Shown here piece after piece: positions 1-9,036 of a stretch of DNA of 64,000 nt. The notes under the pieces were generated by a model. It was not told the DNA's origin and made no database searches. It saw only the letters and a list, made by a program, of their open reading frames with translations. The stretch covers positions 2,542,001 through 2,606,000 of the forward strand of contig NZ_LR746496.1 in the NCBI RefSeq assembly GCF_902729405.1, in the 5' to 3' direction. Positions within the stretch are counted from its first letter, which is position 1. Every line of letters starts with the position of its first letter. Position numbers and translations under genes: made by a program. This stretch comes from Acididesulfobacillus acetoxydans (lineage in GTDB: Bacteria > Bacillota > Desulfitobacteriia > Desulfitobacteriales > Desulfitobacteriaceae).

Positions 1-1713
1 GCGGCCGAGGCCGGAGTGGAGTTGGAGGGTCCCTGCGGGGGAAAGGGGACCTGTGGCAAGTGCCGGGTTAAGCTCGTTGAAGAGAAGGGAGAAGAATGGG
101 TGCGGGCCTGTCAAACCCCGGTTAATCGTGACCTGATGGTTGAGATTCCTCAGGCAGAGGTTTCGGTTCAGCGTAAAAGCGACCTTTCCCGGCGGGCGGT
201 ACCAGTCGATCTGGCGTCCGGCATCGAGAAGGTAAAACTGAAAGTTACCCCACCCTCGCTGGAACATCAGGTGGCTGATGCGGATCGATTCCTGTCGGCT
301 CTGGACCGGGAAGATGTGAAACTCTCTTTGGAGGCCCTGCGTGCCTTGCCCCGAGCCCTGCGCCGGGCGGACGGGCTGGTCAGCGCGGTCTTGTGCGAAG
401 ACGAGGTTTTAACGGTGGAGGCGGGCGACACGACGGAACGTCTTTATGGTCTGGCCGTGGATATCGGAACCACGACCGTCGTGGCCGCTTTAGTTGATCT
501 GAGACAGGGGGAAACCTTGGCCACGGCGTCCGCCAGTAACACGCAGAATATTTTCGGTGCCGACGTCATTGCCCGGATTGAGCATGCGACGCAAAAAGCG
601 AAGGGCTTAGAACAACTGCAACAGCGGATTCTGCAGGTTATCCGTAAACTTGTCGCCCGCCTGGCTGCCGAAACCGGCGTCAAAGAGGAGGAGATTTACC
701 AGGTCACGGTGGTGGGTAATACCACTATGAGCCATTTGTTTTTGGCGGTTGATCCGGCGAATCTGGCCCCTTCTCCGTTTATTCCGGGCTTTTCCCGTAT
801 GGTGAGTTTAAAGGCCAAGGAATTGGGGCTGAATACGGCCCCGCAAGCCCAGGTCTATGTGCTGCCCAATATCGCCGGGTATGTGGGAGCGGATACCGTA
901 GGGGTTATTTTAGCTACGGAGTTAGATAAAAAGGAAGGTGTCAATCTGGCGGTTGACATCGGTACCAATGGAGAAATTGTCCTGGCTGCCCACGGTAAGA
1001 TTTGGAGCTGCTCGACGGCGGCGGGACCCGCCTTTGAAGGGGCCCAGATCGAATTTGGTATGAGGGCCGCCACCGGCGCGATTGAAAAGGTGAAGATTAC
1101 GGATGAAGGTCTACAGCTCCAAGTCATCGGCGACAGCGAGCCCAAAGGAATCTGTGGTTCGGGTTTGCTGGATCTGGTCGCAGAACTGGTGCGCACTGGG
1201 ATCGTCGAAGAGAGCGGGCGGATGTTGGGAGCCGAAGAAGGGGACGATTTGCCGCCTGTCTTGCGGCAAAGACTGAGCAGAGCCGGTTCCGGCAACAGCT
1301 TTGTTCTGGCAGAGGCCGGTGCCGGTCGGAAAGACGATGTGGTACTCACCCAGAAAGATGTGCGGGAACTCCAATTGGCCAAAGCGGCAATGCGGGCCGG
1401 TATCGAGATTCTTCTCAGCACCGCGGGCATACGGTATCATGACCTGGATCAGGTTCTCCTGGCGGGGGCCTTTGGCAACTATGTCGACAAGTACAGTGCC
1501 TTGGCCATGGGGTTGTTGCCTCCCGTAGCGGCTGAAAAGATTCAATCCGTGGGCAATGCGGCCGGAGCAGGGGCCCAGCTCGCTCTGATTTCCCGCTCCG
1601 TGCGCGAACACTCCATGGAGATTGCCCGTAAGGTCGTGCATGTCGAGCTTTCCAGCCGCAGCGATTTTCAGGATAAGTTCGTCGATGCTCTGAGTTTGAC
1701 GCAGGGGCTCTAG
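1..1713 (+). CDS. RACo-like ferredoxin/ASKHA protein (DUF4445), 5' end cut by window
   Basis: The frame is open from the first base, so the true N-terminus lies outside the window. The first visible residues hold the end of a plant-type [2Fe-2S] motif (PCGGKGTCGKC, then ACQTPV about 20 residues later). After a linker comes an ASKHA-fold ATPase region with two phosphate-loop-like motifs (LAVDIGTTTVVAALVDL near residue 150 and LAVDIGTNGEIVL near 310). This is the architecture of reductive activators of corrinoid proteins (RACo/RamA-like), which use ATP and an Fe-S centre to reduce the Co(II) form of methyltransferase corrinoid proteins in the cytoplasm. Family assignment is firm. The partner is unknown because no corrinoid protein or methyltransferase is visible here; it may lie upstream. 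Confidence 0.9.
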   Translation, partial: AAEAGVELEGPCGGKGTCGKCRVKLVEEKGEEWVRACQTPVNRDLMVEIPQAEVSVQRKSDLSRRAVPVDLASGIEKVKLKVTPPSLEHQVADADRFLSALDREDVKLSLEALRALPRALRRADGLVSAVLCEDEVLTVEAGDTTERLYGLAVDIGTTTVVAALVDLRQGETLATASASNTQNIFGADVIARIEHATQKAKGLEQLQQRILQVIRKLVARLAAETGVKEEEIYQVTVVGNTTMSHLFLAVDPANLAPSPFIPGFSRMVSLKAKELGLNTAPQAQVYVLPNIAGYVGADTVGVILATELDKKEGVNLAVDIGTNGEIVLAAHGKIWSCSTAAGPAFEGAQIEFGMRAATGAIEKVKITDEGLQLQVIGDSEPKGICGSGLLDLVAELVRTGIVEESGRMLGAEEGDDLPPVLRQRLSRAGSGNSFVLAEAGAGRKDDVVLTQKDVRELQLAKAAMRAGIEILLSTAGIRYHDLDQVLLAGAFGNYVDKYSALAMGLLPPVAAEKIQSVGNAAGAGAQLALISRSVREHSMEIARKVVHVELSSRSDFQDKFVDALSLTQGL

Positions 1714-2067
1714 GACAGGGCCGAGCAAAAGGTCCGCTTGAGAAGAAAGACCCCGGGAAGCAAGGGTTACTACCCATGGGTACCCCTAATGACCGAGGGG
1801 GTAATTGGTACGAGAGAGCAGGAAAGCAGACATCCATCCACGATGACGTGGGTGGATGTCTGCTTTTAGCGGGCGGTAGTGCCAACGCGGAATGGGGAAG
1901 CCGACTTGGTTGTCAGCAGTTGTGGCAGAAAGAGCGGAGAAGAAGCAGAAAGCGTGATGCCAGTCACAGCTTAACCGGCTCAGTCTGCGTAGAATAAATT
2001 TGGGAATTGTACAAAGTCTATCACTTAAAGCTTATTGATTCGGAAAATCAGAAGGGGGGTACTCAAC
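1714..2067. other. Intergenic stretch between the RACo-like gene and the cupin gene
   Basis: About 350 bases without a convincing gene. It holds a small self-complementary segment around 1775-1812, a strong terminator at 1823-1867, and a purine-rich ribosome binding site (GGGGGG, 2054-2059) for the cupin gene. The segment before the terminator could be a leader, but I recognise no riboswitch class in it. Confidence 0.5.
1823..1867 (+). terminator. Rho-independent terminator after the RACo-like gene
   Basis: A 19-bp stem with one G-T pair (arms about 1823-1841 and 1848-1866) closes on a 6-nt loop and ends in TTTT. It separates the RACo-like gene from the cupin gene. Confidence 0.85.
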
Positions 2068-2412
2068 ATGGTAAATATCATGAAGAACATTGATTTCGCC
2101 CACGTTTTCAACCTCAAAGAGCAGATTTCCTATCAGCAAGGTCAGGTGGTCAGCATGACGATTGCCCAAATCCCTGCGGTCAATATCACGTTATTTTCTC
2201 TTGACACCGGCGAAGGTATCAGTACGCACACCACGGCCGGGGATGCCATGGTGCAGGTGCTGGACGGAGAGGCGGAGATCACGATTGGGGACGAGGTTCT
2301 AACTGTAAAAGAGGGCGAAACGGTGATTATGCCCTCCGATGTTCCCCATAGCCTGGAAGCCCGCCGGCGCTTTAAGATGCTTTTGACCGTAGTTAAGAAG
2401 CCGGCGGAGTAA
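2068..2412 (+). CDS. Small single-domain cupin protein
   Basis: A 114-residue protein made almost entirely of one cupin barrel. The first cupin motif is degenerate (GEGISTHTTAGDAMVQVLDGEAEI) and the second is clear (GETVIMPSDVPHSLEA). Several small conserved cupins of this size are annotated as metal-binding proteins of unknown role. The chosen ATG at 2068 follows a GGGGGG ribosome binding site by about 8 nt; an upstream in-frame start at 2035 lacks one. It stands alone between two terminators. Substrate and metal cannot be deduced. Confidence 0.85.
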   Translation: MVNIMKNIDFAHVFNLKEQISYQQGQVVSMTIAQIPAVNITLFSLDTGEGISTHTTAGDAMVQVLDGEAEITIGDEVLTVKEGETVIMPSDVPHSLEARRRFKMLLTVVKKPAE

Positions 2413-2812
2413 GAGTAGGGCAATTTCCCCGGACCGGGGAGACCGGTTTAGCGGCAGGATCGGTCCGGAGGATGCCGATGAGACACAAGCAAAGCAGGCC
2501 GCCCGCCGGCGGCAGCTGCTTTCAATCCTATTTGCCGCCGACGGATTGCGCTCTAAGACTGGGCGTTCGCGAAACGTCCCAGCCTTATTTTGTGTCTTCA
2601 AGCTGACGGGACTTGGCTGGCTCGAAGCAACCGTTTCCAGCGCCTGCCGACTCCCGGTTGCATCGAAACAAGCGATCGAGATCTTGCTTGGATGTGCGAA
2701 AAAAGCCCGCATCCAGCGCCTATTCCGGAAGCGGGAGACGGATGTCGAAGGCGGATAAAAGATTTAAAGAAAGAAAAGTATAAGGGAGGAAGCAAAGGAT
2801 GAGGGAGATGAA
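2413..2812. other. 400-bp non-coding stretch
   Basis: I see no gene here. It contains a probable terminator at 2556-2593, and near its end a short start-stop frame (ATG 2800, five codons) after AGGGAGG. The stop of that frame overlaps the double ATG of the next gene, so translation of the downstream gene could be coupled to it. Confidence 0.4.
2556..2593 (+). terminator. Probable terminator after the cupin gene
   Basis: Arms at 2556-2567 and about 2573-2585 pair with one bulged base around a short loop and are followed by TTATTTTGT. Weaker than the other terminators in the window. Confidence 0.5.
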
Positions 2813-3373
2813 ATGATGGTTAGAATTAAGGATAGGGTGCTATTAGGGGTTGCGGCCGGGTTGGGGGCGAACGCAGCCAAACAGACACTCGACTCGATTT
2901 TCAGAAAGCTGAAATGGCTGGAAATTGACGGGCGGGAAAGAGCCGCCGGAATGCTCATTTCTCCGCATAAACTTGCGAAAAAGTCCGGCAGACTGGTGGG
3001 CTACATAGCGGATAATACGGTGGCAAGCTTGATCGGTATCGGAACCGTATATGCGCTTTCCGTAGTGGGAAAAGAAAAAGCGGCCCTCAAGGGTGCCATC
3101 ACCGGTGAAGCCGCGTGGACAGGATTATACGGTGTATTGGGGACGATGGGTGCGACAAAAGTAGCCCCTGCCGACCCGGCTACGGTCCTGAGCGAGTTTG
3201 CTTCTCACACGGTTTTTGGGGTCTTGGCAGCAACTATCGCCAGTAAATTGGGGGATGAGAGTCTGTTTAACGGCTCCAAGCCTCTCGCTGTCTTCGCGAC
3301 AAAGGTGCAGCCGGATCATCAGACGGAGGGCAAGCCGGTCGGTTCGATAGGGCAAAATAATGCCGCCGGATAA
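2813..3373 (+). CDS. Conserved hypothetical membrane-associated protein
   Basis: A 186-residue protein I cannot assign to a function. It has several Gly/Ala-rich hydrophobic segments (about residues 7-22, 60-85, 95-115, 130-150) separated by a basic amphipathic stretch, suggesting a small membrane protein with three or four helices. It resembles a hypothetical family I associate with Peptococcaceae genomes (start LKDRVxLG, a motif like ASKLGDESLF near the end), but this is recollection, not a search. The start is ATG 2813 (or ATG 2816), preceded by GAGGGA. It is convergent with thrB with no clear terminator between them. Confidence 0.65.
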   Translation: MMVRIKDRVLLGVAAGLGANAAKQTLDSIFRKLKWLEIDGRERAAGMLISPHKLAKKSGRLVGYIADNTVASLIGIGTVYALSVVGKEKAALKGAITGEAAWTGLYGVLGTMGATKVAPADPATVLSEFASHTVFGVLAATIASKLGDESLFNGSKPLAVFATKVQPDHQTEGKPVGSIGQNNAAG

Positions 3374-3429
3374 TCTGGGGCCATTTCCGCAGGGAGACTC
3401 GTTGCTATTTCGTTTAAGGTTTTACGTAG

Positions 3430-4350
3430 TTAGGTCCGACATCTCACGTCGGGTCCCGTAACCGTGGCGCCTTGAGGATCGATGGAGAGAAAGAAAATTT
3501 CGGCCGGCAGGCCGTCCTCGGCCAAAGCCAATTGCATAGCCCATCCGACCCCCTTGGCGGCTGCCCGATCGGCCAGGGCGAGCAGGGTGGGCCCCGAGCC
3601 GCTCAAAGCCGCCCCGTAGGCCCCGGCGCGCAAGGCGGCCTCCAGAGCGGGTTTCAAACCGGGGATCAGGCCGGCACGCTGTTCTTGATGGAGCCGGTCT
3701 TCCATGCCCGGCCGCAAGAGAGGGTAATCCCGGCGCAGAAAAGCCTCGACGATCAAGGCGGCGTGCCCGATGTTGAAAACGGCATCCGCCCGCGGCACTT
3801 TGCTCTCAAGAACCGCCCGGGCTGTTTCGGTTTTGAGCGGGGTGTCGGGCACGGCGACCACGGCTGCGAGGGGGGGACATTCGGCGATGATCCTGGGCAA
3901 GATACCCTCCGGCGTTTGGACGGAAAAAGTAACTCCGCCGAATAAGGCCGGGGTCACGTTGTCCGGGTGCCCTTCCAAGCCGCCGGCTATTTGGAGAAGT
4001 TCCAAGCGGGAAAAGGGTGAGCCGGCCGCGGCGTTAGCCGCCAGGAGTCCGGCACAGATGGCGGCTGAACTGCTGCCCAGTCCGCGGGCCGGAGGAATGT
4101 TGTTCTCAAGCAGGAGGGAAGCGCGGGGAACGGGAAACCCCACCCGTTGCCACAGGTGCAGCATGGTTTGCCAGACCAGATTGGTCTCATCCCGGGAAAT
4201 TCCCGCGGAGTAGCGGCCCGCCAGCTCGATGGCAAAGGGGTGGCCGAAACTCAAAGACAGAGTGTTGCGCAGAGTCAGGGCCAGTCCGAAACTATCGAAT
4301 CCCGGCCCAAGATTGGCGGATGTGGCGGGAACACTGACCCGGATTGACAT
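3430..4350 (-). CDS. thrB: Homoserine kinase
   Basis: A 306-residue GHMP-superfamily kinase that phosphorylates L-homoserine to O-phosphohomoserine, the penultimate step of threonine synthesis. The N-terminus VPATSANLGPGFDSFGLAL and the glycine-serine ATP loop PPARGLGSSSAAICAGLL (about residues 87-104) are diagnostic, as is the C-terminal GAYGAALSGSGPTLLAL motif. Length is typical. It lies downstream of hom on the same strand with a 59-bp gap and its own AGGAGG ribosome binding site, so hom-thrB is probably one transcript. Threonine synthase (thrC) is not in the window. Confidence 0.96.
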   Translation of the reverse strand: MSIRVSVPATSANLGPGFDSFGLALTLRNTLSLSFGHPFAIELAGRYSAGISRDETNLVWQTMLHLWQRVGFPVPRASLLLENNIPPARGLGSSSAAICAGLLAANAAAGSPFSRLELLQIAGGLEGHPDNVTPALFGGVTFSVQTPEGILPRIIAECPPLAAVVAVPDTPLKTETARAVLESKVPRADAVFNIGHAALIVEAFLRRDYPLLRPGMEDRLHQEQRAGLIPGLKPALEAALRAGAYGAALSGSGPTLLALADRAAAKGVGWAMQLALAEDGLPAEIFFLSIDPQGATVTGPDVRCRT

Positions 4351-4409
4351 AACTGCCTCCTGTCTGAAGGGAATTGCCGAGTCCCGTCCGAAAATCGTTA
4401 ATTCGTAGG

Positions 4410-5699
4410 TTAAATCCCGGATTCAAAACGGATGACGTTGTATACGGCCAGGGTTTTGCTGTATGCTCTCACGGAGTCGAGTGCATCCTGCAATTGGGCT
4501 TCGCGGCAGGGGTGCGTAACCAGGACGATTTCGGCCTGCTCATGACCCCTCGGTTTTTGAATGATGGAGGCAAAACTGATATTGGCCTCAGCGAAAAGGA
4601 GAGCCAAAGTCGCCAGAACGCGCGGCTCGTCCTTAACCAGGAGCCGGACATAATAAGCCGTGGTGAAATCCCGGCTTTCCGTCAGCGGGAGGTCGTGATA
4701 GCAGGTACAATTAATGGAGGAAGTGGAGCCCGTGTGGATATTGCGGGTTACCTGAATGATATCTGAGACTACGGCACTTCCCGTAGGAAGAGAACCGGCA
4801 CCCTTGCCGTAAAACATGGTCTCGCCGACGGCATCCCCGACCACGTAGATGGCGTTAAAGACCCCGCTGACGGAAGCCAGAGGGTGGCTGTTGGGCAGAA
4901 AGGCCGGATGGACGCGCACTTCCACGCCGCCGCCCTCCAGGTGCTTGGCAATGCCCAGCAACTTGACGGTGCAGCCGAGCTCTGAGGCATATTGTAAATC
5001 TTCCGAGGTAATCTTGGCAATCCCTTCAACGAAGACATCGGGAAGTGTGACTCGGGAATTGAAAGCTAAGGAGGCCAGGATGGCCAGTTTGCGGGCCGCA
5101 TCCAAACCGTCCACGTCGGCGGACGGGTCCGACTCGGCGTAGCCGAGTTTCTGGGCTTCCGCCAGGACATCAGCGTAATTTCGGCCCTGCTCCGCCATGG
5201 CTGTGAGAATATAATTCGTCGTGCCGTTGATGATGCCGAGCAAAGCGCTGATCTTGTTGGCGGCCAGGGACTGCTTGAGGACCGCGATAATCGGGATGCC
5301 GCCCGCGACGCTGGCCTCGAAATAAAGGTCTTTGCCGGTTTGTTTGGCCGTATTGAACAATTCCTCTCCGTGCAAGGCGAGGAGGTCTTTATTGGCGGTA
5401 ACGACGTTCTTCCCCCGCCTGAGAGCCTCCAAGATATAACTGCGGGCGGGTTCAATTCCCCCCATGACCTCGACGACGATGTCGATTTCGGGATCCTCCA
5501 AAATGGTTTCTGCTTTGTCTGTGAACGCGATGTTTTCGGCAAAGGGGCGCGGTTTGCCGAGATTTCGGACCAAAGCCGCTTTGATACGAATCTTGCTTTC
5601 CGTGCGCGTTTCAATGTCTGGCGCGTTTTGTTCGAGGATCTGTGCGGCGCCGCTGCCGACCGTACCAAAACCGAGAAATCCCAAATGAATCGTCTTCAT
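4410..5699 (-). CDS. hom: Homoserine dehydrogenase with C-terminal ACT domain
   Basis: A 429-residue enzyme that reduces aspartate semialdehyde to homoserine, the branch point to threonine and methionine. It has an N-terminal NAD(P)-binding motif (GFGTVGSGAAQIL), a catalytic core with KQSLAANKISALLGIINGTTNYIL, and a C-terminal ACT domain beginning near residue 350 (VRLLVKDEPRVLATLALLFAEA), which in this family gives feedback inhibition by threonine. ATG at 5699 is preceded by GGAGG. A well-formed promoter lies upstream on the same strand. Confidence 0.97.
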   Translation of the reverse strand: MKTIHLGFLGFGTVGSGAAQILEQNAPDIETRTESKIRIKAALVRNLGKPRPFAENIAFTDKAETILEDPEIDIVVEVMGGIEPARSYILEALRRGKNVVTANKDLLALHGEELFNTAKQTGKDLYFEASVAGGIPIIAVLKQSLAANKISALLGIINGTTNYILTAMAEQGRNYADVLAEAQKLGYAESDPSADVDGLDAARKLAILASLAFNSRVTLPDVFVEGIAKITSEDLQYASELGCTVKLLGIAKHLEGGGVEVRVHPAFLPNSHPLASVSGVFNAIYVVGDAVGETMFYGKGAGSLPTGSAVVSDIIQVTRNIHTGSTSSINCTCYHDLPLTESRDFTTAYYVRLLVKDEPRVLATLALLFAEANISFASIIQKPRGHEQAEIVLVTHPCREAQLQDALDSVRAYSKTLAVYNVIRFESGI

Positions 5700-5754
5700 A
5701 AACTAAAGCAACCTCCGTTTTCCCAGAGTGAACAATTGTATACCCGTAGTGGAC

Positions 5755-5784
5755 ATTATACGCTGTCAGGGCTTCGCTTGACAA
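5755..5784 (-). promoter_or_regulatory. Sigma-A type promoter for hom-thrB
   Basis: On the minus strand, TTGTCA (5784-5779) and a perfect TATAAT (5760-5755) are separated by 18 bp, about 55 bp upstream of the hom start. Confidence 0.75.
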
Positions 5785-5834
5785 GAAAAAGATCGGTTGA
5801 GGTGAGAAATTCACCTCTTTTTCTCTGCTGAGGG

Positions 5835-5863
5835 TTGACAGGTCAATCTGTATCATATACACT
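5835..5863 (+). promoter_or_regulatory. Candidate promoter for the ilv-leu cluster
   Basis: A perfect TTGACA at 5835-5840 is followed after 17 bp by TACACT (5858-5863). It would give a leader of about 270 nt before ilvE. That leader holds no T-box signature (no GGTGG-ACCGCG block), and I see no leader peptide rich in Leu/Val/Ile codons. Confidence 0.55.
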
Positions 5864-6138
5864 ATCGACAAATGGATAATGTATTATAACACTAAACCAT
5901 GCGAATTTACACCGGGTAAAAAACCCGAGCGGCAGGTTCCAGTTGGGGAAGCAGCGCTTGGGTTTTGCATTCTTATCGGAATGTTAATGTTGTTATTAAT
6001 CGCATTATTATAGAGAGTTCCGTTTAAATTGCGAACGACTTGATTTAGAATGGAGAGAGGGCCGGGATGTACTGCCCTGCCTAATTTAGAATCCCGCGCA
6101 CGGGGACTCCCGGCGTGGAGGGAAAGGGGAAGTTTTAT

Positions 6139-7017
6139 ATGGGACTCACAATTTACTGCGATGGGGAGTTTGTTCCCGAAGAGGAAGCCAAGGTTTCGGT
6201 TTTTGACCACGGTTTTCTCTACGGCGACGGTATTTTCGAGGGGATTCGGGCCTATCACGGCCGGGTTTTTAAGCTTGCGGAGCATCTGAAGAGGCTGTAC
6301 GAGTCGGCTCGTTCTATCCATCTGGACATCGGTCTGCCGGTAGCGGAAATGGAGCGAATCGTGATCGAGACTTGCCGCTTGAATCAAATCCGGGACGGCT
6401 ATATTCGCCTGGTCGTCTCGCGGGGCAAGGGGGACTTGGGGCTCGATCCTTTGAAATGTTCCCGGGCGGCCACTTACTGTATTGCGGATCAGATTAAACT
6501 CTATCCGCCCAGTATTTACGAAGAGGGCATGGAGTTGCGGACGGTCGCTATCCGGCGCAATAATCCGGATTCGCTCAATCCCAGAATCAAATCCCTCAAC
6601 TACCTGAACAATATTTTGGCCAAGATCGAGGCCAATTTGGCCGGAATTCCGGAGGGGGTGCTGCTCAATCAGGAAGGTTATGTTGCGGAATGCACCGGCG
6701 ACAATATATTTATTGTGCAAAATGGGGTTCTGAAGACTCCTCCCGGCTATGTGGGCATTCTGGAGGGGATTACCCGCAACACAGTCTTGTCTTTGGCTGA
6801 AAAACGGGGTTTAAAGACTTCTCAGGAGCTATTTACCCGGCATGATCTTTACACGGCCGACGAATGCTTCCTCACCGGGACGGCAGCCGAACTGGTACCC
6901 GTGGTTAAGATTGACGGGCGGGTAATCGGTCAGGGAACCCCGGGGGAGACCTTCAAGGGTCTGCTCAGGGAGTTCAGAGAAACAACTCTCACGGACGGAC
7001 CGGAAATATTCCGGTAA
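6139..7017 (+). CDS. ilvE: Branched-chain amino acid aminotransferase
   Basis: A 292-residue class IV PLP aminotransferase that performs the last transamination making valine, leucine and isoleucine. Typical features are FDHGFLYGDGIFEGIRAY near the start, the PLP lysine in RIKSLNYLNNILAK (about residue 150), ECTGDNIFIV, GITRNTVLSLA and TGTAAELVPV. ATG 6139 follows AAGGGGA by about 8 nt; an in-frame GTG at 6115 would add residues not usual in the family. It is the first gene of the ilv-leu cluster. A D-amino acid aminotransferase of the same fold is possible in principle, but the context argues for IlvE. Confidence 0.93.
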   Translation: MGLTIYCDGEFVPEEEAKVSVFDHGFLYGDGIFEGIRAYHGRVFKLAEHLKRLYESARSIHLDIGLPVAEMERIVIETCRLNQIRDGYIRLVVSRGKGDLGLDPLKCSRAATYCIADQIKLYPPSIYEEGMELRTVAIRRNNPDSLNPRIKSLNYLNNILAKIEANLAGIPEGVLLNQEGYVAECTGDNIFIVQNGVLKTPPGYVGILEGITRNTVLSLAEKRGLKTSQELFTRHDLYTADECFLTGTAAELVPVVKIDGRVIGQGTPGETFKGLLREFRETTLTDGPEIFR

Positions 7018-7361
7018 GAAGAGACAGGGACCATGCCGGAGAGCGTCGCGATGTGTGCGATGTTGACGCCCATGCCGCGCCGCGGGAGCATCTGATCGTG
7101 AAAGAGTGAAGGGTCCGAGCGCGGGAACGCCGTCAGATCCGCAGCGAGGGACCCGCGGCGCCGGATCCGAGCGATGACGCCGGATCCGAGCGATGACGCC
7201 GGATCCGAGCGAGGGCGTCGGATCCGAGCGATGGCGTTAGGTCCGAGCGATGACGCGAGATCCGAGCGACGACGCGAGAGCCGATCGATGCGATGAAACT
7301 GCCGTCGAGAATCTCAGGAGTCTATCCGGTGGGGGAAACAGGAGAGAGGGGATGGGGGAAA
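7018..7361. other. Intergenic ilvE-ilvD region with repeats
   Basis: A 344-bp gap inside an otherwise tightly packed cluster. Its second half is a tandem repeat array (7161-7274). Degenerate copies of the same motif (TCCGAGCG) begin near 7110. No gene, terminator or T-box motif is visible. Confidence 0.6.
7161..7274 (+). repeat. 19-bp tandem repeat, six copies
   Basis: Units of 19 bp with consensus CCGGATCCGAGCGATGACG start at 7161, 7180, 7199, 7218, 7237 and 7256. The first two are identical and later ones drift. The unit is not a multiple of three and carries no gene. The array ends about 90 bp before the ilvD start. Confidence 0.95.
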
Positions 7362-9032
7362 GTGAACAGTGATACGGTGAAGAAGGGTGCCGACCGGGCT
7401 CCGCACCGCTCCCTGCTGAAAGCGCTGGGGCTTACGGAGCGCGAGATCGCCAGGCCTTTTGTCGGAGTGGTGAATTCCTATACCGAGCTCGTTCCGGGGC
7501 ACATGCACCTGCGGCAAATTGCCGACGCGGTCAAGGCCGGCATTCGGGAAAACGGCGGAACTCCTTTTGAGTTCTCGACCGTAGCGGTCTGCGACGGTTT
7601 AGCCATGGGACACGAAGGAATGCATTTTTCCCTGGCCAGCCGGGAGTTAATCGCCGATTCAGTCGAAGTAATGGCCAAAGGACATCAGCTGGACGCTTTG
7701 GTTTTCATCCCCAACTGTGACAAGATCGTTCCCGGCATGTTAATGGCCGCGCTGCGCTTGAATCTGCCCGCCATATTTGTCAGCGGCGGGCCCATGCTGC
7801 CGGGTCGCTTTGAAGGGAAAGCCGTCAGCTTGAGCACCATTTTCGAAGGAGTGGGGAAAGTGCACGCCGGCCTGGCGGACGAATCCTGGCTGGCCGGACT
7901 GGAGTTGAAAGCTTGTCCGACAGCGGGTTCCTGTGCCGGGATGTTTACGGCTAACTCCATGAACTGCCTGACGGAGGCCTTGGGCTTGGCCCTTCCGGGC
8001 AACGGGACGATTCCGGCGGTTTATTCCGAGCGCATCATCCTGGCTAAGGAAAGCGGATTCCAAGTGATGAACCTTCTCCGGCAAGATATCCGACCGCGGG
8101 ATATCGTCACGGAAAGGGCACTCAAAAACGGGGTGGCGCTGGACATGGCTTTGGGCTGCTCCACGAACACGATTTTGCACTTGCCCGCGATCGCCCAGGA
8201 GGGGCAGATTCCTTGGCGACTGGCGGAGGTAAACCAAGTGAGTGAGCGCGTTCCCCAATTGTGCAAGCTCAGCCCGGCCGGTCCCCATCACCTCTCCGAC
8301 CTGCACGAGGCCGGCGGGGTCAGCGCGGTGCTGAAAGAGCTCTTGGACGCGGGACTGTTAGACGGAGATGTGCCGACGGTTTCAGGGGTCACCCAGGCCG
8401 AACGGCTGGCAAAAGCCGCGGTTCTGGATGAGGCGGTGATCCGCCCTCTCAGCCGTCCCTATTCCGCGCGCGGCGGCTTGAAAATCCTCTTCGGCAATTT
8501 AGCTCCCGAAGGAGCCGTGATCAAACAAGGAGCCTTGACCGAGCAGGACCTTGTTTTTGAAGGGACCGCCAAAGTCTTTGACGGGGAGGCGGAGGTAACC
8601 CGGGCTATTGCCAAGCGTGAGATTCAGGCGGGCGACGTGGTGGTGATCCGGTATGAAGGCCCCAAAGGCGGGCCCGGCATGCGGGAGATGCTTGGCCCCA
8701 CTTCCATGCTGGCGGGCATGGGGTTGGATGCCAGTGTGGCCTTATTGACGGACGGGCGTTTTTCGGGTGCCAGCCGCGGTCTCTCCATCGGACATGTTTC
8801 ACCTGAGGCGGCCCTGGGCGGTGCAATCGCCTATGTCCAAAGCGGGGACCGGGTCCGGATCGATTTGCCCCAAGGACGGCTGGACTGGCTCGTTTCCGCC
8901 GAGGAGGAGGAACGGCGCCGTCAGACGACGACACTCAAAGTTTCCCGAGGCGGGGGGTATCTGGGCCGTTATGCCCAAGCGGTGCAGTCCGCGGCCCAGG
9001 GGGCGGCGTTCAAACCGGTCGGGGAGGGGTGA
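7362..9032 (+). CDS. ilvD: Dihydroxy-acid dehydratase
   Basis: A 556-residue Fe-S dehydratase converting 2,3-dihydroxy-3-methylbutanoate or -pentanoate to the matching 2-keto acid. Cluster-ligand motifs are visible: [15 protein letters not shown], the [19 protein letters not shown] block, and MALGCSTNT. The C-terminal [23 protein letters not shown] is also characteristic. I place the start at GTG 7362 ([20 protein letters not shown]), matching the usual family N-terminus. The in-frame ATG at 7293 would add 23 residues encoded just beyond the repeat array. Confidence 0.96.
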   Translation: MNSDTVKKGADRAPHRSLLKALGLTEREIARPFVGVVNSYTELVPGHMHLRQIADAVKAGIRENGGTPFEFSTVAVCDGLAMGHEGMHFSLASRELIADSVEVMAKGHQLDALVFIPNCDKIVPGMLMAALRLNLPAIFVSGGPMLPGRFEGKAVSLSTIFEGVGKVHAGLADESWLAGLELKACPTAGSCAGMFTANSMNCLTEALGLALPGNGTIPAVYSERIILAKESGFQVMNLLRQDIRPRDIVTERALKNGVALDMALGCSTNTILHLPAIAQEGQIPWRLAEVNQVSERVPQLCKLSPAGPHHLSDLHEAGGVSAVLKELLDAGLLDGDVPTVSGVTQAERLAKAAVLDEAVIRPLSRPYSARGGLKILFGNLAPEGAVIKQGALTEQDLVFEGTAKVFDGEAEVTRAIAKREIQAGDVVVIRYEGPKGGPGMREMLGPTSMLAGMGLDASVALLTDGRFSGASRGLSIGHVSPEAALGGAIAYVQSGDRVRIDLPQGRLDWLVSAEEEERRRQTTTLKVSRGGGYLGRYAQAVQSAAQGAAFKPVGEG

Positions 9033-9036
9033 GCAA

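Noticed and set aside
5864-6138. T-box or leader peptide controlling the ilv-leu cluster
   Set aside because: No GGTGG-ACCGCG block, no terminator with T-run and no run of Leu/Val/Ile codons was found in the leader.
5884-6720. Long minus-strand reading frame opposite ilvE
   Set aside because: It has no ribosome binding site or recognisable protein features and lies antisense to a clear aminotransferase gene.
7161-7274. CRISPR array
   Set aside because: Units are contiguous 19-mers with no spacers, and no cas gene is present. The same applies to the arrays at 60723-60871 and 61242-61297.
8767-9036. N-terminal extension of ilvB into ilvD
   Set aside because: The frame is open, but the encoded 90 residues resemble nothing, overlap ilvD, and the ATG at 9037 has a good ribosome binding site.
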